Assembly: GCA_910589415.1 (NCBI GenBank)
Contig: OU342630.1
Span: 72,846,186 to 72,910,185, forward strand
Direction: 5' to 3'
From: Malachius bipustulatus
Lineage: Eukaryota; Arthropoda; Insecta; Coleoptera; Melyridae
DNA: 64,000 nt
The notes under the pieces: model-generated
What the model was told of the DNA's origin: nothing
What the model saw: only the letters and a program-made list of their open reading frames with translations
Databases searched by the model: none
In this document: positions 12,004 to 24,000 of the stretch, one piece after another
How the letters are laid out: every line of letters starts with the position of its first letter
How positions within the stretch are numbered: the first letter of the stretch is position 1
Position numbers and translations under genes: made by a program

Positions 12004-15000
12004 ATGTCGACTGCACTGGTGACGTCTTTGGCTTTCACTCACAACCCATCGAGAGAGGACTGTCTTCATGAGGTCCTGCAGGAAACGATCTCTGCGGATA
12101 GTCTGGCCAGAGTGGCCGAGGAGGAGCTCAGGGAAACCGCGTCCACTCGAAATCAATGCTTGGAGCAATTCAGAGAGTGGATTAAGAAAAATCCTGATAT
12201 TTCCAACTGCATTTTAGGTAATGGCACGTTTTATTTCAAGTCAATTTTGTATTCTACAGTGACATCCTTCAGCGTACTTTCATCCCTAAATTCAACCCCA
12301 ATCGAGTGGCAGTTATTGCAACTCCTAAATTTTTAAATGGGATATAGGGGATTTATATGATACCTCATTTGAAAGGTTTTTCCATTCTCTATTCAAAAAT
12401 GCTATTCTTTATTATTTATTGCAACATTTTTTGTGCAGCTTTTCTGTTGCAAAGATGGCGAGATTTTCATAAAACTTTAAATACCAGCTATGAACAATAA
12501 TTTTAATGACTTCATGTATTTTTTTGGTTGATGATGTTGAAGAAGAGTACCTACTGAAATTGTTTCTGTAGAACAAAATTCTGTACTTCAGTTTTTATAT
12601 TTTCCGTTTATTGTTTGGGGAATTTCGTCAAGCAGAACGTTAATTTTTGCACTATAAGCATTTTTGAATAGAAAATCGAAAGACCTTTGAAATTAGCTAT
12701 CTAAATTCCATATATTTTCCATTAAAAAATCTAGAGCAGCATTTAAAAAATTGACAGCCGCCACTCGAAAGGGGTTGAATTTAAGGACGAAATTTGTAGG
12801 TTGCAGGATGTTGTTTTCAGAACTCAAAATCGAGGTGTCTCGAGATTAAAAAAAAATATATATGCATCATAATAATTGAGATATGGAATTTATTTCATTT
12901 GGCTATTATACACTGTATATATATAATATGGTGTGTCCACAAATGAAAACTTATATTTTAGGTAGCATTAGACAATAATTTCACGTATGAGACTGAATTC
13001 GTTTCAATCAATGGTAAAAGTGTAAAATGAAATAAATATTCTGTTTTTTTTTTTTTTTTTGAGTGATAACTCAATCTACGAGATGGATTTTTTAACTCTA
13101 ACTTCTCTAAATTGAGGTTTCTTTAGCTCACGCGATAGATTAACTCACTTTCATACGAGTAAAGCCCTACATTTATTGAAAACGTGAACTATAGTTGAAC
13201 GTCTCAAGACGATCCGGAATATCATGCAGAAGGTTCTAAAATAGAAGATCATGAGCAAGATTTTTTTAAATTTAAAAGTCGAGTGATTGTGGTATTGTGA
13301 TGACCTATTGGTAAATCACGTCTTACATATCTTAATCTAATTTATAATTTAATTAAATACTCATGAGATGGTGGTTTTAAGGTTTTATTTCCATGACCTC
13401 CCGTGTTCATTAAAAGATTCGAATAAATTCTGAAAATGAGTGACACATCTTATGATGTCAATGAGCTTTCCAATATTTACAACAAGATACAAGAAAACTG
13501 GAAATTTTAAGATCGTGGTACAATTTATAGTACCTAGGTACTTAACGAACCTGTTGCTATTTGTTACTAGGAATCATTACACATCAATAAGACAACTGAA
13601 TCGATTCTAAAAACCAATATCAGTTCGTTTTGATGATTTATCTAAAACTCACAATTATTAAGCGTGACTTAAGGAGAAAGTAATAAAAATAAGTGATTTA
13701 TTTAATTTCCAGAGTGGCGTGAAACGTGCTCAAGTGTTACATCAAGAGCGTATAGATTCTTTGTTTTCTTTTAATAAAAATGATTTTTATTATTTTCTCA
13801 TTAGACCATTAATGATTACTTTTCAGTAATTATTGGCGGTCTGATTTTAACTTAATGGTTAATTTTAGCTTCTTATAATAGCTATAAGTTATATAATTCG
13901 TATAGACAACTGCTCTTATTTTCACAACAACCTACCTATCTATTTGAAAAGTATTTTACGAATATGTCATCACTGTAGCAAATAACTTCAGAAGAATTAA
14001 AAGAACCGCGGTTCCTACTTTTATTCTTTTGCAAGCCCTGTGATTATGGGCATTAATAAAATACTTTCATTTACTATTGATTCGATGCTCACATTGAACG
14101 GGATGTTAAGACATTGAAGGAGTTAATTTTTTTCTTTTTTCAGATGACAACTTCTTGCTGCGTTTTCTCAGAGTGAAGAAATATAGCCTTCCCATGGCCC
14201 AACAAACCTTGCTTAAATATCTCAATTTTAGGAAGGTTTTCAATCATATTTATGGTGGTCTTGACTGTTTAGATGAAAAAATAAACGAGCTTATCACAAA
14301 TGGGTGAGTATGTCGCTGTTAACTTTTAACATGTATTCCTAATGCACATCTGTGACCTTCATTGATTTAATAAAAATGTATTTTTTTTAAACACAATTGT
14401 TTACAGTTTAATAATAATTACAGTACCTACTTTACTACTTACTTTCATTGATGATAAATAAAACACTTATTAGGTTTTAAAATCATATATGACAAAAGTA
14501 AAATAGACGTGATTTTATACCAGTTACATAAAAAATATTTCTTATTTACAGTTATTGTTTTACATTAACCTTACAAGAATGTTTAATTAAACTTGCATGC
14601 AATACTCATAATTCTATTTTAACATATACATAGGCAACATTTATTTGAACTTTGAAAGTACATGTATTGCTGAAACAAAGAAAAAATAATGTGAAAAAAA
14701 TCGATTTTTGAATTCATAACGACTTACTATTATAAAAGCTGCAGCTAATAGTAGAGCTTTATCTTTTGTTTCTCTTTGATTTGGTGGAAACTGCACAAGT
14801 AAATTGAACTCAGCTTGGGTTTGATCCCACTGGTTTATAAACGCACCAACTTGTGAACTTCCATCGAAATTATATACCTTTTTTAAAAAATAAAATAATG
14901 TTTTAAAGTTAAGTAACAAAACTTGATATAAATGTTACCTGAAAGTTTTGATTCTTTTCGAGAAGGCAGCCGAATGAATTCGGACCGACAATTTTATAAA

Positions 15001-18000
15001 GAAGCTCGTCCCTTTTATCATAAACCGAGTACCTTGGTCTGCTGAAGTCGAAATCCTGACTAACACTCCCTATTACGTCTCCAGGTGGTACCGTAACTTC
15101 CATTTTCTGAAAATATTGATTGAAAAGAATAAGTATAAAAATAGAAAACTCACTCTACAGGGTGACTCAGTTGTTTGTAGCAATTGTTTTGTTAAGGATT
15201 AAAAGTACCCATAAACTTATGTCCGGGACGGCTTAGAAAAAAAGATGCAGGGTTGTTTTTTTTTTAGTTTTCGGCGCACAACTAGGGAATTTTTCAATTA
15301 TTTTAATTTTAAACCAAGTTTTAATAATAATAAAGTTTCAAGGTTATTAATTATGACTTAGAGCAAACAAAACGAAATTAAGCATGTGATGAAAAAATGA
15401 ACAGTGGCATAGATACAGGGTATATGACCCCTTTTTGCTCAACAACTTCTACGTCCATCGACTAACAAGATATTACAACACCTTGTATCTTTTTTTTTTT
15501 GTAAGGTATTCAGGACATTTCTTTATGGGTACTTCTATTACTTGAAAAAGAACTCCTATCAACTGATGAAGTCCTGCTACAAAAACCTGACTCATCCTGT
15601 AGAATCCAATGCACAGTTTAATCATACATACTTGTCTATAGCACCAAAAAGGACAATAACCACATGCTAGCCTCCTTTGAAATTGCATCGCTTCTTGTTG
15701 AGTGTGATCGAACAATCTCATCGTGTACGGTCTGAGGTTTCCAAAACAAGATCTTTCGCAGCCAGAGGAACTTTCAGCACAGTAATAGATCGTTTCTCCT
15801 CTTGGAATTTTAACAACAAATCTCTGTTCTACTTCACTGTGAGAGTTCACTTAAAAAAATTTAATTAAATATTCGAGAAGAATAAGATAATGTTTTACTT
15901 ACAATCATGTAGCTCGATGGTTTGTTGTATTGTTACTCGGTCCACATCTCTTAGAAAATCTAAACCGTTTAAAGGAATCATGTGGCTTAGAGCAGAGCTT
16001 TGCCAGTCGATTGTGGAGACCGGTATCATTCTTCTTGGTCCTTAAAAATTATTATGCAATTAAGTAGGTGTTTATGAAAAATTGATAAAAATCCATTGTG
16101 ATTTAGAACTACATAACGAGCTTTTTTGTGCATAGAATGAGCCAAGGAATCACATCCTTAAATTTTGAATAGATATTTGGAATTTCCCTTTATAACAAGA
16201 AAACAATTCAACATTTTTGTAAATATGTACTTAGCCTAGGTAGGTATATACAGGGTGCACCATATATCCTTCTCTATATTGCTATCTCCTAACGCTAACA
16301 GATACAGGGTCGGTTAAACAAGTCCAAAGAAGCGTAATTTTGTGGCCATCTCGAATCATTCAAGCCATACAAAATATCTGGGACCGTTCCTGAAATATCC
16401 TGAAAAAACTGAAAAATCGAGATTCCTTATTTCCGTCATGTTTTTTTGTTATTGGAAATTAATAATAGTTATTTATTATACAAGAGAAAAAAGTGATAGA
16501 TTTTAGCTCGAGATGTGATTTCGTCCCCGACGCGATAGCGGAGGGGACAAACACTTCGAGAGCTAACATCGCACTTTTTTCTTGTGTGTAATATACAATT
16601 TTTTACTGCGAGAAGAAATATCAGTGTTAGAATGTCGAAAAACGTAGTTAGATAACTGAAAATTATGTCGGAAAAATGATTTAAGTGGAGACTTTTGATG
16701 ATCACTTTAAACAGTTGAATAACATATTTCAATGTCAGAAATTTAAACCGAGGAATGATTTCTAATAATGATCGGTGCGGGGTCCATTAACAAGTCAAAA
16801 ATGTCAAAAAACGGGCATATCTTGACATTGAAATGAAAGGAGCAAGTCAGTATTAATAGTGAATAGGTATGTGTGTACTCAAACTTAAGTAGCAGCAGGG
16901 AATTTCAAGATAATTTTGTATAATCAGAATAATTGTCAATAGTATTTTTAGCATTTCAAATAAACTAAGTAAGACGAAGAAATGTTGGTCTCTGTATCTG
17001 ATCAGTTTTATTATTGTCTCCTTGTGCAGCTTGCCTAAAAATTAATAAAACCCCTGTATGCTAAAAGTTGCCATTAGATTATAACTTAGAATTCATGAGG
17101 ATCATTACTTTTTTTCATACCTGCATTATAACCATTATTGTTCTACACACTATTATAAAACATAAAACAACATAAAAATAAGGTCCTGCTTTAAAATTAT
17201 TAAAAGCAAGGACAATTTTAACAGCTATTTATTTAATAGTTTTTATCGACAATAAAAAAACTTGAAACGACCCGACATTACTCATACATACTTGACTATA
17301 ATAATACATACCTGCTTACTTTACGAAAGCATTTTTTTGTGAGATGAAGTAATGTTTATTAGTAAATTTAAATTTGCTTTGAGCACTTGAGAAACCTGTT
17401 GGTTAAAACTTTATACCGTGAATACAGTTTAATATTTATATTGTCTAAGATCTAATCTGATTCAAGTGATTCTTCTTCCGTAAAAACGATCACGGACCAA
17501 AAAAATCTGTCTACAAGTTTCTGTTTGGATAGATGTCATTATAACCCTGCAGAGATTCATTCAATTCAAATCACTTGAATTTTTTCGTCATTAAAAAAAT
17601 TTAAATTATTTTTTCTTTAAAGACTTTTCAAGGATTTAGTATACTATGTATTATAATAATTTATACAATATCGTAAAATTTTATCAAAATATTGCAGTCG
17701 TTTTTGAGAAAAATGTTAATTTATGTAGAAAGTGATGAATTCTGATTTGTTATTCTGACACCCTGTATATCGGTTAAAAAACATTTTCGGAAAAAAACTT
17801 ATTTAAGTTTTCTTAACAGTTTAGCTTCATCTACAATTCATATACTTCATCCTCCAACTTAGGGTACTTATTTAGAAACACTTGTTAACAACAAAGATGA
17901 TGACAACAACAGAAAAATAAAATGCGTAATGCTGACTGAAGTTTCCTATTTTTTAGCCAAAATGGTGGACTTTTTGGCACTGTTTTAATCAGGTGCCAAT

Positions 18001-21000
18001 TGTTATTAGAACTTATGGAATCGATTTTTGATTGCGATTTAAGTGATAAAGGGCAGAATAAGGCCAATACTTCGTAATAAAATTAAATGTTAGAAAAATT
18101 AAAAGGTGCTATTAATAAAGATTGTAAAGGGTTTTAAAAACCTGGATTTCCATTTTATCAATTAGACATATCTACACAAAATGGTGGTAATATAGAATTT
18201 CGCATTATTTTAAATTACCCAAAAAAAACTAGTCTCCATTGTTGTTGACATTGCCAACTATCATTGCAATTGAGATCTTTATATTGTGCATGTAGCATAA
18301 TTCAAGCCTTATTGCATGAGTCATCCAATATTCGTATAATATGTAAATTATATTTTTTAACAAAGACTTACCTCTATCTGTATCATTGCTTGAATAAGGT
18401 GTCTGAATCACCGAATTGTCTGAAAAAACTGACATATTTACATCTGAAATAAATTAAAAACAACAATTTCACAATTTACTGGGCTAAACGTATATTTTTC
18501 CAACATACCTACGTTCCTATCGTCGTACATTTTTACTGTTGTTACTCACTATACCTACACCATTTAAGGGTCAATTATAAGTGCCATACGAAACAATTGT
18601 TTTTAGACATTAATCACTATCTAGTAATTTATCTAATCTTTGAGCTATTTAGTCGCATAATATCATACCTGTATCTGATGTATTTATCTATTGATATTAA
18701 TTAAGCATTTTTAGGATTATTATAGTTATATGTATTGTTTTCCAAAGTCGTTACCTTCAGTTTCACAATACCTAATTGCAATAACTAATACCTAGGGCCG
18801 GCGTTTTCCATGATGAGGCCCGGATGCAATGAAAATATTAATGACACTCATTACCTACACTTTGTTGAACTTACAATATAAAGATGGTCTACTATTCTGA
18901 TATTCTGAATATTTTTAACTAACTAAGTTCTTTAAAACTTCCAAATCTCCATTAAATTGAGTCGTTTGTGTTTCTTAAAAAAATTCTAATCTCCCAAACA
19001 GCCCCTTGTCTTCAAACATCATCAGTGGTACGGCCGGTTTGCAAGCTTGGATGCGAAAAAAGTCTTCTAACAAACCTTCTCTTTTGCCGAGTTATGTTAC
19101 GATAAGAGATGGACTCCTGAGGTTAAATGCTCTTTGGCGTGAAGGTTAATCACATTTTCGGAAATAGGCGAATATACAAATCTTTTAAGTGGGTAATTTA
19201 TTTTTTGAAATAAAACCAAAATAAGATAGGTGTAACAGCCAGTATTATAAAGGCTCATTAAGTTAACGAGCAGATTTCTGGGGCCCTTTCTAGAAAAGGT
19301 ATGAACCATAGGTGGAAAATAGAACATTTTAGTGATTACAAAAATGTTAATAAAAGTTATTGGACGTCGATATTAGCTCTAAAAACGGTACCAGAAATCT
19401 GCCCGTTATAGCTTAATGAGCCTATATACTGGCTGTAAGTGAAGCAGGTGACATAGGTACAACTGAAGAATCCTTTGGTTATTAGTTTGAATGTTAACGG
19501 CAGAAATTTTATGAGGGCCGCTTATTCAATTCCAAGTTCAAGCAACGCTCAACTGAATTGAAGTTCACCCCTACCGAACGGTGAATTTTGATGAAATTTT
19601 GAAGTGAATCAGAGCTGGAAAGGCGACGACCCCTCTCTAGTTCTAATTTATTTCACTGCCTATTAAACCAAAGTTCACCGCCTGCGTAGCGGTGAACTTC
19701 AGCTCAGTTGAACGTTCTTTGACTTTGTATTGAACAAGCGTCCCTAAGAAGTTTAATACTTTTATAAAAAGTATCAATCAAATGCGCAATGAGTATTTTG
19801 TTTGGCATTTAAGTCAATTTTCTTCATTATTATGTCTCATTATTTTGCATTCACTATTATTATGAGGTTTTTAACTGCTCTAACTTCAGTTTTTAATTGC
19901 AATTAACGCACTCGCGCCGTTAGAATGATCCCGAAATGGCGGACACGCTATACAGGGTTTTGTAGAGGATGTTTAGAAAGACTATAAATCTAAAACAAAA
20001 ATGGTTTCCTCGGCTTCGTTACCGAGATATAGGGTGTCCTTTTTCTAAAATTTAAATCAAAATGGCAGCCAACTTTAAACAGCCTCCACTGGCAAAGCAC
20101 GTGATTTGACATAACTATTACCATAGCGTTTGCTTTTTATTTTTATTTTTTATCTGGAACGGAATTACAGGCATTCAAAGTTTACCTATTCCCTGAGAAC
20201 AACAAAATTTTTCTTTATTCGAATTCGAGTTCAACAATGCAACTGAAATAGATTTTGAATAATATTATCGTATATATTATATTAGATTTCTGCCTGAAGA
20301 ATGGTATCCAGTGCAGTGTTGTGACTTTTTTTCCACAAAAGTGGTCACATCTTCTTAACCCGGGAGTGGTCGCTAGGTGAGCATTTAGCTCACCATTGTC
20401 TTTAAACTGTAATTATTCTGTTACTTTAACTCGTACAATCTTGTCGATTTTTCTAGCTTAGTTTACAACCTTAAGAAGAAAGATAGAAAGGATTTTGTAA
20501 TGAAAATCGGATAAATTTATTTTTTATGGACGCTTCATTCACCGCAGTTACAGCTGCGCGAGCGAAACGCTCATTAGCGACCACTGGTGTCACTCAACTG
20601 CTCTTATGTGTAGGTCTGCTAGCCATATGCAAGGGTTGCTGTAATTTCTTTATCTGAAGTTATTTGTTGTTTTTATGGTATATGGTATCAGCTTAGTTAA
20701 GAATCGAATTAGTTTGTGTTATTTAATGTAAAAAAATCCTATAGTTATATACAAAAAAGATTATATTGGCAAGTTAACATTATTTCCCCTTATTTTAAAA
20801 TACCTACAACAAATATTGCTAATACATGGTGCTCGGTGATCGGAAAGCCAAAATAAAATTTCATATTATACAAAACCACATCATGAGCAACAAAAAGAAT
20901 AACTTTCTCCTGATCGGGCTTCATTCAGGAAATATTTCCAAAAATAAATAAAAATTAAATAAAATAAAAATAAATATTTAATTTTTTTCAGTACCTACTT

Positions 21001-24000
21001 AGACAGCCAAATTAAAATTTAATTAAATTTGAATTTTATTTTGTTTTATTAAAAAACAATAACTTTTTCCAGGTAAGCTTTGTTTAGGAAATACTCAGCC
21101 AAAAAAAAAAAAGACAACGCCTGATCTGGAAATTCTTTTTTAATCTTCTAATGCGGTTTTGTAAATTTAATTTTAGATGTCCGATCACCAAACACCCTAT
21201 ATTGTAATTCAAAGTGCTTTTTATTGCACATTTGCTTGTTGATTTTACATGGGAGCGAAACGCTCGCTAGCGACCACTGGTGTTACAATTCATCTAGCGA
21301 CCAATGCCGGGTTAAGGAGGCCATACTGGAGAAAAAAGTAAATAAACTTAGAATCTTTAATCCACAACGGATGCTGTGGTGCTGTCCGTGTCCGCCATTT
21401 CGGGATCACCCTGTATAATAATTGTTATTAAAAACATAGCTGTTAAGATAAGTGTAAAAAGTCGTGTAGTTTTTGAAAGATGTGAGTTCACTGAAGAGAC
21501 TTTACGCGTGTGCTTGTTTATTGTTGTTAAGACAATGTTTTATCTTGGAAGTTAGGTAGTTGGGTAAATATATGTTGCAAAAGGTCTTTTGATGTCCGCT
21601 TTACTTCATTATTAATACAATTTAAAAATTAAGATGCCTTTCCACAAAATATTTGTCCCACTCAGCGAAATTACTTAAATTGACTTTTATTATGGACTAA
21701 CTTTTTTTTTCAATTACTTTGTAAATAGAGTGCGTTTATAATGATAGGGTTACTTATGAAAATAAAATAAATCACGGACTAAACTTTAATAAATTGAAGA
21801 GGTACCTACGTAGAAAAAATGTTTTTTTTTTTAATATCAACATCTCATTTTTTTGCAGATACATATTCGCCAGTCCTTTCAAAGACAAAAACGGAAGAAG
21901 AGTTATAATCTACAATCTCAGTAAGTGGTACCTATACCTGATTAACACAATCCACGCTTATTTATAATAAAATATACCTACTTGTTCCAGACAAATTCGA
22001 TCCTTCAAAATTCAGCGGCACAGATATGGCAAGAGTTCATTGCTTGGCTTACGAAGCCTTAGTGGAAGACGAAGAGACCCAAATTATGGGAGTCCATCAC
22101 GTCGGGGACTGTTCGGGGGGGACTCCTGCTTATGCAACTGTCTTTTCAGTAACTGAATTTGCCAAATTACTTAGATGGGGCGAGGTAATAACGTTTTTTT
22201 TTATATTTACCAAGTACATACATGTAATAGTATAATATTCTTCAACGATCGAAGAATTATGTCTATTATCCACTTGGAATCGTCCAAGTGAATGATATAT
22301 TATTCTTCGCGAGTAGAAGCGCTATTTTCTCTACTAAAACGTGGAAAAATCATCAAACAGCGTTATTTTTTTTAAGACTAATTAGTAATAGAAAGCTTCA
22401 GAAAAATAATTTACATTGGTAGGATATTTATTCATTTTATAAATGATGTGTAGATTTCATTGCATTAGTTTCTCGATTTTTCGAGTAATAATTTTTTAGA
22501 AGTTGCTTTGACAACTTTCAGGTTTTCTGTAGGTGTACTTAAAAGGTAATAAAACAACGCTGATGGTATCTAAAACAACAAGTTACGCCATTTTGTGTTA
22601 CTATTCGTTTTTATAAAAATATTTTTGAAAAATAATATTTTAATATCAGGAACCTAAAACCCAAAACAAAGAAGAACATTTAGTTACCATTATAGCTATT
22701 ATTATAGTTGCCGTAATTTGCATTTTTTATTTAGACTTCTTTTAGAATTTTACTATACTCTTTGAGTCATTTCATAAAGATCAAGAGCGAGGTTTAGGGA
22801 CATAAATAACAATTTTTGCATGAAATTGGTTTAGACACTACCATTTAAAGTTTTAAAAAAATTTCAAATATTAAAAAAGAAACGCCAAATTCTTTTACTG
22901 GGTTTTTCGTTAATTAATTAATTTCAATTTCGTTTTTTTCCAGCAATCTTTCCCTATGAGACACAAGGAAATAGATCTAATAAAAGTTCCGACTGTAGTT
23001 AAATATATTTATGATTTTGCCAAATCAAATATGAGCCAAAAACTTAAAACAAGACTGTTGGTAAGTAAATTGAAAGTTCAACTTAAGTATTTATATTATA
23101 ATAAAGACATTTTGAATTTGTCAAGTTAGCGTAGAACAATCTGGCTCCCAACTTGATCTCTATTTCAAATTGTCGGAGCAAAATTACCTATTCTAAATTT
23201 GCTACCTATATCTCCTTTTTACTTTTTTTGGCCCTATACTTATATTTTTCTCTCGCCACCCTCCACAAGACGGTCAGCAGAAACTTACGTTTGGAGTAAC
23301 ATTTCTCTTAACCCCTTCTCCGATATTGTTTTTTTTAGTAATGTCACTACTTATGCTCGTTATTTCGACCGAGAGTTATAGGTATAATACATCTGAAACA
23401 CCCTGTATATTTAAATAGGTATTATAATGAAAATAAAATTTAATAACATACCGTGTGTCCCCGGATCGACTTTAAAAGAGGAAAAACTTTTTTGTTTTTG
23501 ATTTCTCAGAAAATTTCACTCTTGATGATCTGGCCTGCTTGATTTCAAATCCCCAAAACAAAAGTTACTTTTTAGGTAACTCGAACGGTTCTTGAGATAA
23601 TATAATTTTTCTTCAATAATTGCACTTAAATTTTTTTTCGTAATTTTTAGACGTAAGCTTGGTATGATGATTTCATTGAAAAACAACACTGACAGCAGTT
23701 GTCAAATCTAACAAATCAATTGAACTGCAAATTAATCTACTGTATGCTATAATGTTGACTTTACAACAAAGAATTTATCTAATTCAATGTTACGGCGGAA
23801 CTGGGAAAGCTCGCATTGAAATCTGTGCAGAAAAAGGAGGAGCATTATTCGAATAGAAAATTAATAGTTTGTTGTCCTTTTTGAGAATTTCATTTCATGT
23901 TACGATTAGGTATTTGAATTTCTTCAGAAAAAATTAAATTACATATGAAAATAATTCCAATTATTAAAGGAAAATTACATTATCTCAAGAACCGCTCGAG

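Noticed and set aside
15473..15631. Extension of the scramblase exon beyond 15632 as part of the 125-codon frame
   Set aside because: A good donor GTATGT follows the CYRQ codons, the next exon continues the family sequence in phase 0, and the extension overlaps a mobile element.
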